DNA of 19,538 nucleotides, taken from contig CAINWC010000394.1 in NCBI GenBank assembly GCA_903854305.1, positions 1-19,538 of the forward strand. Direction: 5' to 3'. Positions 8,091 to 17,108 of this stretch are shown here, piece after piece (position 1 is the first letter of the stretch; each line of letters starts with the position of its first letter). The notes under the pieces were generated by a model. That model saw nothing but the letters and a program-made list of their open reading frames with translations. It was not told the origin of the DNA and did no database searches. Both the position numbers and the translations under genes were made by a program. Source of the stretch: an uncultured Pseudomonadota bacterium. Its GTDB lineage: Bacteria; Pseudomonadota; Gammaproteobacteria; Burkholderiales; Methylophilaceae.

Positions 8091-9767
8091 TTAGGCGAAT
8101 AATCCCCACGCTTTTTGTATGGTGCTCCAAATACCGTAACTAATTGGAATAAGCACTAAAGCCCAGGCAATCATCACTAATATTGGATTGCTGACTGACT
8201 GCACAGTGCCATTACCAGAGCTATTGCTATTATTTGCTGTAGTTGATTTTTCATGCGCTAACTGACGTTCGGCTTCAAGCTCGGCATCTGTCATGTAGAA
8301 CTTTTCTGCAACGGGTTTAACTAGAAGGTTTGCAATAAAACCTACCACCAACATGCCTGCCAATACCAAGAAAATGGGCGCATAAATCTGATCAAACGGC
8401 ACCTTAGCTTCTAAGCGTGTATCGTGCATATAATTCACCACCACTGGCCCTAGAATACCAGCTGTGGACCATGCCGTAAGCAAGCGCCCGTGAATCGCAC
8501 CGACAAATTGCGTGCCGAACATATCGGCCAAATAAGCGGGGATCGTAGCGAATCCACCGCCATACATCGAGGCAATCACACAAAAGCAGCCTACAAATAA
8601 GGCTAATGACTTTAAGCCCGCAGCATAGGTTGCAGCGCAATACATGATTGCACCTAGAATAAAGAAAATATAATAAGTGCGTTTACGGCCTAACTTATCA
8701 GATGAGGTTGCCCATGCAAAACGGCCAAAAATATTAAATAATGAAATAAGCCCGACAAAGCCCGCACCTACGGCAGCAACGGTTTTCGTCAAGGCTTCAT
8801 CTTTTTTAATATCAGCAAAACCGATGTCAGCATGGCCAATCAACGCGCCGCCAAAGGTTTCCTGCAACATCGGTGCAGCAGCGCCAATAATGCCAATACC
8901 TGCAGATACATTCATACACAAGACTAGCCACAGCAACCAAAACTGCGGTGTTTTGTGCGCGTTGTTAAGATGCACATGTTTAGATGAAATCATGGCATTG
9001 TTTTGCGTTGCTGGTGGTGTCCAATTAGCCGGCTTCCAACCAGTAGGGGGCACGCGGTAGCTTAAAGAACCCCACAACATAAACACGAAGTAAATCGCGG
9101 CGAGTGCAACGAATGTTTGCCAAACACCGGCACTAGCTGATGTAGCAAAATAACCCATCAACTTGGTAGCAAGCGGCGAACCTATCATCGCACCTCCGCC
9201 AAAACCCATAATCGCCATACCTGTAGCCATACCGCGACGATCAGGAAACCACTTAATTAGCGTAGAAACAGGTGAAATATAACCTAAACCCAACCCAATC
9301 CCACCAATGACACCACTACCCAGCCACATTAGCCATAACTGGTGTGCATACACGCCATAGGCCGAAATAAGCAAGCCGCCGCACCATAACAGCATAGAAA
9401 CAAAACCGGCCTTGCGTGGCCCTTCACGTTCTAGCCAGCCGCCCCATAATGCTGCAGAACAACCCAGCAACACAAAAAACAAGGTAAACATCCAACCTAA
9501 ATCAAATTGTGTCCAATTACAATCCGTTGCAAATAACGCTTTTGCGGTACCTGCCAATTTTTCTGGTAAATTCGTAGCGCCTGCGGCACAGGCTACTAGC
9601 GGCTTTCCATCGACACCCGTCAGTGCATTGCCTAATGGTTTCCAAAAAACGCTAAAGCCATAGGCCATACCAATAGACAAATGTACAGCCAATGCGGCTG
9701 GCGGCACTAACCAACGATTAAAATTAGCATTTGCGATAGTATTTTCTTTAGATAAAAAACTTGCCAT
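8091..9767 (-). CDS. MFS transporter of the oxalate/formate antiporter (OFA) family
   Basis: Inner-membrane carrier of the major facilitator superfamily. The N-terminal stretch (HLSIGMAYGFSVFWKPLG) is typical of OFA-like proteins. Twelve or more hydrophobic helices are visible, with the MFS loop motif DRRGMATGMAIMGFGGGA near residue 175 and a second-half counterpart around SDKLGRKRTYY. After helix 12 there is a polar segment (MTDAELEAERQ, then an Asn/Ser-rich stretch) and one further hydrophobic helix, giving 558 residues. Substrate is unproven; a small carboxylate such as formate or oxalate is a family-based guess that would suit a methylotroph. GAAAGG upstream of the ATG is the ribosome site and a promoter lies 30-60 bp upstream. 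It is divergent from phoB. Confidence 0.87.
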   Translation of the reverse strand: MASFLSKENTIANANFNRWLVPPAALAVHLSIGMAYGFSVFWKPLGNALTGVDGKPLVACAAGATNLPEKLAGTAKALFATDCNWTQFDLGWMFTLFFVLLGCSAALWGGWLEREGPRKAGFVSMLLWCGGLLISAYGVYAHQLWLMWLGSGVIGGIGLGLGYISPVSTLIKWFPDRRGMATGMAIMGFGGGAMIGSPLATKLMGYFATSASAGVWQTFVALAAIYFVFMLWGSLSYRVPPTGWKPANWTPPATQNNAMISSKHVHLNNAHKTPQFWLLWLVLCMNVSAGIGIIGAAAPMLQETFGGALIGHADIGFADIKKDEALTKTVAAVGAGFVGLISLFNIFGRFAWATSSDKLGRKRTYYIFFILGAIMYCAATYAAGLKSLALFVGCFCVIASMYGGGFATIPAYLADMFGTQFVGAIHGRLLTAWSTAGILGPVVVNYMHDTRLEAKVPFDQIYAPIFLVLAGMLVVGFIANLLVKPVAEKFYMTDAELEAERQLAHEKSTTANNSNSSGNGTVQSVSNPILVMIAWALVLIPISYGIWSTIQKAWGLFA

Positions 9768-9798
9768 ATAGGCCTTTCAAACGAGTATTCAATTAATT

Positions 9799-9826
9799 TT
9801 TATAATTCTTTTGCATAGTGTAACAA
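9799..9826 (-). promoter_or_regulatory. Probable sigma-70 promoter of the MFS transporter gene
   Basis: On the minus strand TTGTTA (9821-9826) and TATAAA (9799-9804) are separated by 16 bp, giving four of six and five of six matches to consensus. Predicted initiation near 9792 would leave a leader of about 25 bases before the ATG at 9767. Confidence 0.5.
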
Positions 9827-9868
9827 AATGTAATGAAATGGCAATTTACTTATTAGCTCCTTTAACAT

Positions 9869-9897
9869 TTGTCATGAATATGTCACATTTAGGTCAT
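9869..9897 (+). promoter_or_regulatory. Putative Pho box (three 11-bp-phased half sites) upstream of phoB
   Basis: Three 7-mers, TTGTCAT (9869-9875), ATGTCAC (9880-9886) and AGGTCAT (9891-9897), repeat with exactly 11-bp spacing and AT-rich 4-bp linkers. This is the architecture of PhoB sites (CTGTCAT half sites at 11-bp intervals). It lies 87-115 bp upstream of the phoB start, so PhoB autoregulation is the simple reading. I could not assign a convincing -10 element downstream. Confidence 0.65.
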
Positions 9898-9907
9898 AAA
9901 CTGAGGC

Positions 9908-9930
9908 AACTCAAAAAACCATATTGAGTT
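9908..9930 (+). promoter_or_regulatory. Inverted repeat between the Pho box and phoB
   Basis: Perfect 7-bp arms AACTCAA (9908-9914) and TTGAGTT (9924-9930) flank a 9-base spacer. It lies in the likely leader or core promoter of phoB and could be an operator or an RNA hairpin; nothing in the sequence tells which. Confidence 0.3.
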
Positions 9931-9983
9931 AACCTTTTAAATAACTTTCAAAAACTTAACGCCCAGTTCGATGAGGAAAAAAT

Positions 9984-10682
9984 ATGCCCGCCAATATATT
10001 AGTTGTTGAAGATGAGCCTGCAATTCAAGAACTGCTTGCGCTGAATATCACACAAGCTGGGCATAACGCCATGCGCGCCTTAAGCGTTGAGATCGCGATG
10101 GATTTAATGCGGGAAACTATTCCGGATTTGATTTTATTAGACTGGATGTTGCCAGGCATGAATGGCTTGGAGTTTGCGCGTAAATTAAAATCTGACTCGC
10201 TCACAAAATCCATTCCAATCATCATGCTGACCGCTCGTGGTGATGAATACGACAAAGTTCGAGGCTTGGAAGTTGGCGCTGACGACTATGTAACGAAACC
10301 ATTTAGCCCACGCGAACTTAATGCACGCATTAAAGCGGTATTACGCCGCCGTGCACCACAAATGACGGATGACCCCATTGAAGTCAATGGCTTACGTTTA
10401 GACCCTACTACGCATCGTGTCACAGGCAACCAAAAAACAATCGACTTAGGCCCGACCGAATTTAGACTGCTACATTTCTTTATGACCAATGCTGAGCGTG
10501 TGCATACCCGCAGCCAGTTGTTAGATAAAGTGTGGGGCGACCGCGTATTTGTTGAAGACCGTACAGTTGATGTGCATATTCGCCGTTTGCGTAATGCGCT
10601 TTCAATTTCCGGCCATGAAGATTTAATTCAAACCGTGCGTGGTGCTGGTTATCGCTTGTCTTCACAAAGTAATTCAAATTAA
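9984..10682 (+). CDS. phoB: Phosphate regulon response regulator PhoB
   Basis: Transcription activator of phosphate-starvation genes. The receiver domain (1-120) has the acidic pair in VVEDEP, the phosphorylation site Asp53 in LLDWMLPG, the conserved Thr of MLTARG and Lys105 in VTKPFSP. The OmpR/PhoB winged-helix domain (about 130-228) contains the stretch VWGDRVFVEDRTVDVHIRRL, diagnostic for PhoB. The length of 232 is standard. GAGGA at 9973-9977 places the ATG. The Pho-box-like repeats upstream suggest autoactivation. The kinase gene phoR follows after 73 bp; no pst or phoU genes are in the window. Confidence 0.96.
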   Translation: MPANILVVEDEPAIQELLALNITQAGHNAMRALSVEIAMDLMRETIPDLILLDWMLPGMNGLEFARKLKSDSLTKSIPIIMLTARGDEYDKVRGLEVGADDYVTKPFSPRELNARIKAVLRRRAPQMTDDPIEVNGLRLDPTTHRVTGNQKTIDLGPTEFRLLHFFMTNAERVHTRSQLLDKVWGDRVFVEDRTVDVHIRRLRNALSISGHEDLIQTVRGAGYRLSSQSNSN

Positions 10683-10755
10683 GCGATGTTCTAACAGTAA
10701 AAAACGGTTGTATTCGCTATAATCAAGTACGTAAAATTACTGAAAATTACAATCT

Positions 10756-12111
10756 GTGCTAGATATTCGTTTGAAAGCTGGTTTACTCCTAGGTGCTTTA
10801 AGCATCATTTGTATTTTTTTATGGCTTATCAGCAGCACGACTACGGCATTGCTTGTATTTTCATCAAGCCTTTTACTTTACCTCATGAGCCATATTTTCT
10901 GGCTGAACAAATTACTTTATTGGTTTAAAAAGCCTGCACTAAAAGACATCCCTGAAGGTTCAGGTTTATGGGAAGATGTGTTTAATGCGTTGCTAAAATA
11001 TGAACGCAATAACAATCTCAACCAAATCAAATTAAACTCCGCGCTCGAACGTTTTAACCTTACCGCCAATGCCATTCCTGATGGACTGGTGATTTTAGGT
11101 AGCGTTAATGAAATTGAATGGTGCACCACGAATGCTGAAAACCAACTTGGGCTTGATTTAAATACCGACAAAAATCTACCTATCGTTAATCTAATTCGAG
11201 ACAGCCACTTTATTGCCTACTTGTATAGCGAGGCTTATAGCGAGCCGCTAAAACTCAGGCATTGCCGAAATTCCGAAGCCACACTTGAAATCCAAATTAT
11301 CCAACTCGCGTCCAATCAAAAATTGTTAATTAGTCGAGACATGACGCAACTAGAAAAAGTCGATGTAATGCGACGTGACTTTATTGCCAACGTGTCACAT
11401 GAGCTAAGAACGCCATTAACCGTAGTCGGCGGGTTTTTAGAAACGCTGAGCGATATGGAAGGTGCCGTACCTGAAAATCTAAAGAGTTACTTTGCCATGA
11501 TGCAGGAACAAACTGGCCGCATGCGCCGAATTATCGAAGACTTGCTGACTCTTTCTACGATAGAAAACAACGCCGGCAACCCAAACAACAGTGAAATTGA
11601 TATGCATAGTTTGCTGGAAATGGTATGCAATGATGCCCTTGGCTTAAGCCAAGGACTCAACCAAGATGTAAAGCAGGCTAAGCATCATATTCATCTTGAC
11701 GCTGACTCTACGCTAAACCTACGTGGAGCCATAGATGAGTTGCGTAGCGTATTCAGTAACTTAGTCAGTAACGCCATTCGCTACACACCCACCAATGATG
11801 CAACTAATAGCGGAGAAATACTCATTAGTTGGCAATTGAAAAATGATCAGCCTGTTTTTTCTGTACGCGATACTGGCATAGGCATAGAAGAAAAACATAT
11901 CGATAGGCTCACAGAACGATTTTATCGGGTTGATCGCAGTAGAAGCCGTGAAACGGGTGGCACAGGGCTAGGGCTATCTATTGTTAAACACATTCTCATT
12001 CGCCATCAAGCTAAATTGGAAATCACCAGTGAGTTAGGCGTAGGTAGCACATTTAGCGCGGTATTCCCCAAAGCTAGAATGGTACGGAAACATGCTCCAA
12101 TCATTAGATAA
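10756..12111 (+). CDS. phoR: Phosphate regulon sensor histidine kinase PhoR
   Basis: Inner-membrane kinase that phosphorylates PhoB when phosphate is scarce, normally under control of the Pst transporter and PhoU. Two hydrophobic helices (about 7-25 and 28-49) have almost no periplasmic loop between them, as expected for PhoR. A charged linker and a PAS domain (about 95-195) follow, then the HisKA domain with His215 in NVSHELRTPL and the ATPase domain with the N box (NLVSNAIRYTP), G1 (DTGIGI) and G2 (GTGLGLSIV). The start is GTG: an in-frame TGA at 10741-10743 leaves no upstream choice, and a later start would lose the first helix. No obvious Shine-Dalgarno. Confidence 0.94.
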   Translation: MLDIRLKAGLLLGALSIICIFLWLISSTTTALLVFSSSLLLYLMSHIFWLNKLLYWFKKPALKDIPEGSGLWEDVFNALLKYERNNNLNQIKLNSALERFNLTANAIPDGLVILGSVNEIEWCTTNAENQLGLDLNTDKNLPIVNLIRDSHFIAYLYSEAYSEPLKLRHCRNSEATLEIQIIQLASNQKLLISRDMTQLEKVDVMRRDFIANVSHELRTPLTVVGGFLETLSDMEGAVPENLKSYFAMMQEQTGRMRRIIEDLLTLSTIENNAGNPNNSEIDMHSLLEMVCNDALGLSQGLNQDVKQAKHHIHLDADSTLNLRGAIDELRSVFSNLVSNAIRYTPTNDATNSGEILISWQLKNDQPVFSVRDTGIGIEEKHIDRLTERFYRVDRSRSRETGGTGLGLSIVKHILIRHQAKLEITSELGVGSTFSAVFPKARMVRKHAPIIR

Positions 12112-12139
12112 CGAGCATGGTAAATAAATAGCAAGCTAA

Positions 12140-12880
12140 GTGATGACCTTCACGCGTTTAATTATTTGTGTAGCGCTGCTAACCCTATTATCGGCATGCG
12201 CTACCACCTCAAACAACACTGCAGCACAACCAGAAAAATTTATCCCTGAACAACAGGACCGAAGCATAATTAAACAACTTGCTAAGGGTGACTTTGACCG
12301 CATGGCCGATGTAGAGATCCGCGAGAATACAGAAAGCCTGCGATTATTGATGCTTAAACTTTATAAACGCAACCCGCATGAACTCCAAAAAAGCACACCA
12401 GATGCAGCAGAAAAAATGACAAACTGGGTCTTCGATGGAGAAGCCCAACATCACAATAGGTTTGAGGCAATCAATAACCTGCAAGGAACAGAAGCTATTT
12501 TTTTAGCTTTTAAAGCTGACTATACAGGCGATCGCGTGTTGCCTTTTATTGTCGGGCTACAAACGATGTTACTCAAAGCACATGGCGGCAAAACAGATTT
12601 TTATTTTAGTGACAATATAGACCCACAACATATCTATAACGTGGCCAGAAATATCGAAATCGCCACATGGAAACTTTCAAATGCTCGCGATGAACTTGGT
12701 GCACTTTATTTATTAACCAATGAAATGAATGAGAAAGATAAAAACTTATCGTTCGAACGAGAATTTGGAAAAATGATCGGTCGCACAGATTTATATGCAG
12801 TTGCATTAGCAGAAAAATCTCAACGCTTGATTTCACGTGTGATTCAAAACCTTGCAACGGCGCTATTCTTGCCTTTTTAA
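12140..12880 (+). CDS. Conserved-looking lipoprotein of unknown function
   Basis: I do not recognise the family. A lipoprotein signal peptide ends in the lipobox LLSAC, with the lipidated Cys at residue 19 counted from ATG 12143 (GTG 12140 is an alternative start). Residue 20 onward is TTSNN, with no Asp at +2, so outer-membrane sorting is expected by the Lol rule. The mature part of about 227 residues is charged and mainly helical, without further membrane segments except a hydrophobic C-terminal end (ATALFLPF). It starts 28 bp after phoR and may be transcribed with phoBR, so a link to phosphate stress or the envelope is possible but only by position. Confidence 0.75.
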   Translation: MMTFTRLIICVALLTLLSACATTSNNTAAQPEKFIPEQQDRSIIKQLAKGDFDRMADVEIRENTESLRLLMLKLYKRNPHELQKSTPDAAEKMTNWVFDGEAQHHNRFEAINNLQGTEAIFLAFKADYTGDRVLPFIVGLQTMLLKAHGGKTDFYFSDNIDPQHIYNVARNIEIATWKLSNARDELGALYLLTNEMNEKDKNLSFEREFGKMIGRTDLYAVALAEKSQRLISRVIQNLATALFLPF

Positions 12881-12940
12881 CTTGGTTGTTAAGCTAAAAA
12901 ATATAGCCAACGTTGAGATTTAAAATAAAGGGCTGTAGAA

Positions 12941-12965
12941 GGTTAGCTTAAATCTTAAGCCAACC
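12941..12965. terminator. Hairpin in the convergent gap after the lipoprotein gene
   Basis: Arms of 11 bp, GGTTAGCTTAA (12941-12951) and TTAAGCCAACC (12955-12965), pair at ten of eleven positions around a 3-base loop. It sits in the 136-bp gap between the stops of the lipoprotein gene and the large oxidase gene. No clear T-run follows, so termination may be inefficient or the element may instead protect 3' ends. Confidence 0.45.
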
Positions 12966-13016
12966 AGCAACAGTTCCTATCATTTGAGCGTCACCTAAAA
13001 TCAGATGTTATTTGCC

Positions 13017-16000
13017 CTACAACAACACCTTTTCAATCCCACCCCGATTTACGCGCTCTACATATTCCTGCATCCAATTATCACCAAGAATGTGCTTCGC
13101 CATCTCGACCACAATATAATCAGCCTCAATGCCTGTATCTTCGCCATAACGCGCTAAACCCTGCAAGCAGCTTGGGCATGAAGTAAGAATTTTCACTTTC
13201 TCTTCAGGATTACCTACCGTTAAGCCCATTTTACCCATGCCTTTTTCCAGCTCTTCTTGCTTACGCATTTTCACCTGCGTGGCAATATCTGGGCGGGCGA
13301 CAGCAAAGGTACCGCTTTCACCACAGCAACGATCGCTCAGTTGCACGTCTTGTCCCATCAACTTATTAGTAACTTCTAGCGGCTTATAAGTCTTCATTGG
13401 CGTGTGGCATGGGTCGTGATACATATAGCGCGTGCCAGTGATGCCTGCCAGTTTCATGTCTTTTTCCATCAAATACTCATGAATATCTAGCAAACGGCAA
13501 CCTGGAAATATCTTTTCAAACTCGTACTTTTGCAACTGGTCCATACACGTGCCACAAGACACAATCACCGTTTTAATGTCGAGGTAATTAAGCGTATTGG
13601 CCACTCGGTGAAACAACACCCGGTTATCCGTGGTGATTTCCTGGCCTTTATCATGATTACCACTAGCGGTTTGCGGGTAACCGCAACACAAATAGCCAGG
13701 CGGCAATACTGTAATCGCGCCGACTTCATACAACATGGCTTGCGTAGCTAAGCCAACGTTTGAGAACAGGCGCTCAGAACCACAACCCGGGAAATAAAAT
13801 ACCGCTTCTGAGTCTTCCGTGACTTTTTGTGGGTTACGGATAACAGGAATCATACTGCTATCTTCTATGCCCAATAAGGCCCGAGAAGTTTTAGTCGGCA
13901 TTTTTTTCGGCATTGGTCGATTAATAAAATGCACCACTTGCGCTTTTATTTCAGGCTTGCCGACTGTGGCTGGCGGCCTGATTTTATCTTTTAGCAAGCC
14001 GAACTTTTTAGCCAAAGCATGGGCGAAGTTTTGCGTTTTATAGCCAAAACCGATCATCACGGTGCGCAGCAATTTAATGGTCGCGGGGTCTTTTGCATTT
14101 AAAAAAGCCATGCCAGCGGCGGTACCAGGGTTGAATTTCTTTTTACCCTGCTCACGTAAAAAATTACGCATCGCTACAGATACATCACCAAAATCAATAT
14201 CTACCGGGCATGGATTCAAGCATTTATGACAAACCGTACAATGGTCTGCCACGTCATTAAACTCATCAAAATGTTTAATCGAAATACCACGCCGCGTTTG
14301 CTCTTCATACAAAAATGCTTCTATGAGCAATGAAGTACCTAAAATTTTATTACGCGGTGAATACAATAAATTAGCACGTGGTACATGCGTGGTGCACACT
14401 GGCTTGCATTTACCACAGCGTAAACAGTCACTGATTGAATCAGCAATCTCGCCAATCGCAGATTGCTCCATAATGATAGATTCTTGCTCTAGCAAGCCGA
14501 AGCTTGGCGTGTAGGCATTATCAAGCCCGGAACCCGCCATTAACTTGCCTTTGTTAAAGTGACCGTTCGGATCTACTTTATTTTTGTATACGGTAAAATT
14601 ATCAATCACCGCTTGGTCCAAAAATTCCATTTTGGTAATGCCAATACCATGCTCGCCAGAAATGACGCCATCTAAGCCTTTAGCCAGCGCCATTACGCGC
14701 GCCACAGCTTCATGTGCAGATTGCATCATCTCGTAATCATCAGAATTTACCGGGATATTGGTATGCACATTACCATCGCCTGCATGCATGTGCAAAGCAA
14801 TAAAGACGCGGCCTTTGAGCACCTGTTTATGCACGTCATCGCAACGATCCAATATTTTTTGATATTCACGTCCCGCAAAAATATCAGCCATCGGGCGTTT
14901 AAGTTCGCGCTTCCAGGAAATACGCAAGTCGTAGGATTGCACTGCGCGGAATACGTTTTCGTATTGGCTCAATGCACTCGCTGCTTCGCCCAATATTGAA
15001 ACTGGTGCATCCAGATTATTTAAAATCAAGTTCCAGCGCGCACGTAACTCACTTAGCAACTGCAACGCCATACTTTGCTTGCTCTTCACCATTTCAATAT
15101 CAGCATTGCCGTCTTCATCGGCCTGCAGCGGCAAATCACCTTGAATAAACTCCTGCATTGCATCCAGCAATTTCAACTTATTCTGAATAGAAAGCTCAAT
15201 GTTAATACGCTCAATACCGTCAGAATAATCACCTAGGCGCGGCAACGGAATCACCACATCCTCATTGATTTTGAAGGCATTAGTATGTTTTGCGATTGCA
15301 GCCGTACGGGCGCGATCCAGCCAAAACTTTTTACGCGCTTCGGCAGAAACTGCAATAAAACCTTCGCCATTGCGTGCATTACACAAACGCACAATATGTG
15401 AGGCGGCTTCGCCCACTGCGTTTTCATCATCAGAGGCAATATCCGCAATCAATACCATTTTGGGGCGTTGTTGACGCGCAGCCTTAGTGGCATAACCTAC
15501 CGCCTTAATATAACGCTCATCCATGTGCTCTAAACCCGCCATGAGAACTAACGGATCCTTTTTAGCAGTAGCGTCTAAATAATCCTTAATCTCCACAATC
15601 GCTGGCACGGCGTGAGACACATTGCCGAAAAACTCCAAAGCAACTGTGCGCACATGCTTGGGCATACGGTGCAAAATAAAGGTCGCCGAGGTAATTAAGC
15701 CATCGCAGCCTTCTTTTTGTATGCCTGGTAAACCTGATAAAAACTTATCAGTCACATCTTTACCTAAACCTACTTTGCGGAAGCTCGGTCCTGATATTTC
15801 TAAAATTTCAGGTTCTGCCAGCAAAGTTTTCATGTCTTCTGCATAGCGGCTTACTTTAAAGCGCGCCATGGCAATGTCATGAATTTTTCCTAGATTATGG
15901 TCTAACCGTTCCACCTCAAGCCACTCGGCATCAGGTGTGACCATGCGCCATGAAGCAAGATTATCTAAAGCCGTACCCCAAAGTACAGCTTTTTTACCGC

Positions 16001-16886
16001 CAGCATTCATTGAAACATTACCGCCGATACAGCTTGCATCCGCACTGGTTGGGTCACAAGCGAACTCTAAGCCAGCATCGCTTGCAGCTTCCATTGCGCG
16101 GCGCGTCACCACGCCGGCACCACATTCAATCGTAGCGACTTGGCGCAAAACGCCTGGCAAGGTACGCATTTGCACACCAGTATGCTGGTCTAATTTTTCA
16201 GTATTGATCACCGCAGACATCGCCGTAAGTGGAATGGCACCACCCGTGTAACCAGTTCCGCCGCCCCTAGGAATGACAGTAAGCCCTAACTCGATACAGG
16301 CACGTACTAAGGCTGCGATTTCTTTTTCCGTATCTGGGCTTAATACTACGAATGGATATTCAACGCGCCAATCGGTAGCATCGGTTACGTGCGAAACACG
16401 TGACAATCCATCAAACTGCACGTTATCTTTACGGGTGATTTTTGTTAATTTAGCGAGTGTTTTTTTGCGTAAATTAGCGGTTTGCTTAAAGTCATTTTCA
16501 AACTGCAGCACCGCTTGACGTCCCGCCACTACTAATTTCAATACTTTGGCATTGCCAGCACTACGCTCATCAATAGCCGCAATCCGGTGTTGCAAGGCAT
16601 CCACCAAGGCTTTGCGGCGCTTAGGATTTTCTAGCAAATCATCTTGCAAGTAAGGGTTGCGCGTAACCACCCACAAATCCCCCAGCACTTCAAACAACAT
16701 GCGTGCGGAGCGACCTGTTTTACGTTCGCCACGCAATTCATTTAAAACACCCCAAATTTCTTCACCAAGAAACCTAATGACAATTTCGCGGTCAGAAAAT
16801 GAGGTGTAGTTGTAAGGGATTTCGCGCAAGCGCGCAGCTGGCTGAGGTTCAGCATTAAGAATATTGCTAGGTAAGGGTGCGTTCAT
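13017..16886 (-). CDS. Large FAD/Fe-S oxidoreductase (DUF3683, FAD-linked oxidase, 4Fe-4S and CCG domains)
   Basis: Predicted 2-hydroxyacid dehydrogenase (D-lactate or D-2-hydroxyglutarate type) feeding electrons to the respiratory chain through Fe-S clusters. Order: a DUF3683-like N-terminus (about 15-130); a PCMH-type FAD-binding domain (about 165-400) with [12 protein letters not shown] near 207-218; an FAD-oxidase C-terminal domain with [10 protein letters not shown] near 701-710 and GEHGIGITK; two 4Fe-4S motifs, Cys821-x2-Cys824-x2-Cys827-x3-Cys831 and Cys883-x2-Cys886-x2-Cys889-x3-Cys893; and a GlpC/LutA-like end with CCG motifs ([27 protein letters not shown]). All cysteines expected are present. 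E. coli YdiJ has similar content but is shorter (about 1020). No clear Shine-Dalgarno. The substrate is inferred from the family only. Confidence 0.88.
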   Translation of the reverse strand: MNAPLPSNILNAEPQPAARLREIPYNYTSFSDREIVIRFLGEEIWGVLNELRGERKTGRSARMLFEVLGDLWVVTRNPYLQDDLLENPKRRKALVDALQHRIAAIDERSAGNAKVLKLVVAGRQAVLQFENDFKQTANLRKKTLAKLTKITRKDNVQFDGLSRVSHVTDATDWRVEYPFVVLSPDTEKEIAALVRACIELGLTVIPRGGGTGYTGGAIPLTAMSAVINTEKLDQHTGVQMRTLPGVLRQVATIECGAGVVTRRAMEAASDAGLEFACDPTSADASCIGGNVSMNAGGKKAVLWGTALDNLASWRMVTPDAEWLEVERLDHNLGKIHDIAMARFKVSRYAEDMKTLLAEPEILEISGPSFRKVGLGKDVTDKFLSGLPGIQKEGCDGLITSATFILHRMPKHVRTVALEFFGNVSHAVPAIVEIKDYLDATAKKDPLVLMAGLEHMDERYIKAVGYATKAARQQRPKMVLIADIASDDENAVGEAASHIVRLCNARNGEGFIAVSAEARKKFWLDRARTAAIAKHTNAFKINEDVVIPLPRLGDYSDGIERINIELSIQNKLKLLDAMQEFIQGDLPLQADEDGNADIEMVKSKQSMALQLLSELRARWNLILNNLDAPVSILGEAASALSQYENVFRAVQSYDLRISWKRELKRPMADIFAGREYQKILDRCDDVHKQVLKGRVFIALHMHAGDGNVHTNIPVNSDDYEMMQSAHEAVARVMALAKGLDGVISGEHGIGITKMEFLDQAVIDNFTVYKNKVDPNGHFNKGKLMAGSGLDNAYTPSFGLLEQESIIMEQSAIGEIADSISDCLRCGKCKPVCTTHVPRANLLYSPRNKILGTSLLIEAFLYEEQTRRGISIKHFDEFNDVADHCTVCHKCLNPCPVDIDFGDVSVAMRNFLREQGKKKFNPGTAAGMAFLNAKDPATIKLLRTVMIGFGYKTQNFAHALAKKFGLLKDKIRPPATVGKPEIKAQVVHFINRPMPKKMPTKTSRALLGIEDSSMIPVIRNPQKVTEDSEAVFYFPGCGSERLFSNVGLATQAMLYEVGAITVLPPGYLCCGYPQTASGNHDKGQEITTDNRVLFHRVANTLNYLDIKTVIVSCGTCMDQLQKYEFEKIFPGCRLLDIHEYLMEKDMKLAGITGTRYMYHDPCHTPMKTYKPLEVTNKLMGQDVQLSDRCCGESGTFAVARPDIATQVKMRKQEELEKGMGKMGLTVGNPEEKVKILTSCPSCLQGLARYGEDTGIEADYIVVEMAKHILGDNWMQEYVERVNRGGIEKVLL

Positions 16887-16920
16887 TTATTTTGTGATAA
16901 TAGCTTAGCTACAAAAAGTG

Positions 16921-16929
16921 ATTATAACA
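16921..16929 (-). promoter_or_regulatory. Extended -10 promoter of the large oxidase gene
   Basis: On the minus strand TGTTATAAT gives a perfect TATAAT with an upstream TG in the extended -10 position. The -35 region is poor, as such promoters allow. Initiation near 16914 would give a leader of about 28 bases. Confidence 0.5.
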
Positions 16930-16951
16930 TGGTGTAGAGCTGCAAATAAGC

Positions 16952-17010
16952 GCAAGCGTTTCATGGGTATTCTCGCCATGCTAGCCCACAAAATACGATT
17001 GAACGCTTGC
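16952..17010. repeat. Inverted repeat in the oxidase/tlpA divergent region
   Basis: Perfect 9-bp arms GCAAGCGTT (16952-16960) and AACGCTTGC (17002-17010) enclose 41 bp, which also contain CATGG...CCATG (16963-16980). It lies between two divergent genes, just upstream of the oxidase promoter. By rough count a few such 9-bp pairs are expected by chance in a window this size, so significance depends on position or conservation. Confidence 0.35.
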
Positions 17011-17108
17011 CATAAAATGAAGAATGCATAAATTTCAGAACCGAGTAGAAAATATTTTTCCTGAGTATTTTTCTTGGTCTAATCAAATGAAAACTATAAA
17101 CTACCAAT

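Noticed and set aside
10718..10723. Perfect TATAAT between phoB and phoR, a possible internal promoter
   Set aside because: No acceptable -35 hexamer at 16-18 bp and no TG extension; phoB-phoR co-transcription is the simpler reading.
15937..16251. 104-codon open frame on the plus strand inside the large oxidase gene
   Set aside because: Lies opposite the well-conserved FAD-binding domain and is explained by its codon composition.
17095..17100. TATAAA just upstream of tlpA as a -10 element
   Set aside because: Only eight bases separate it from the ATG, so the transcript would be almost leaderless, and no matching -35 is present.
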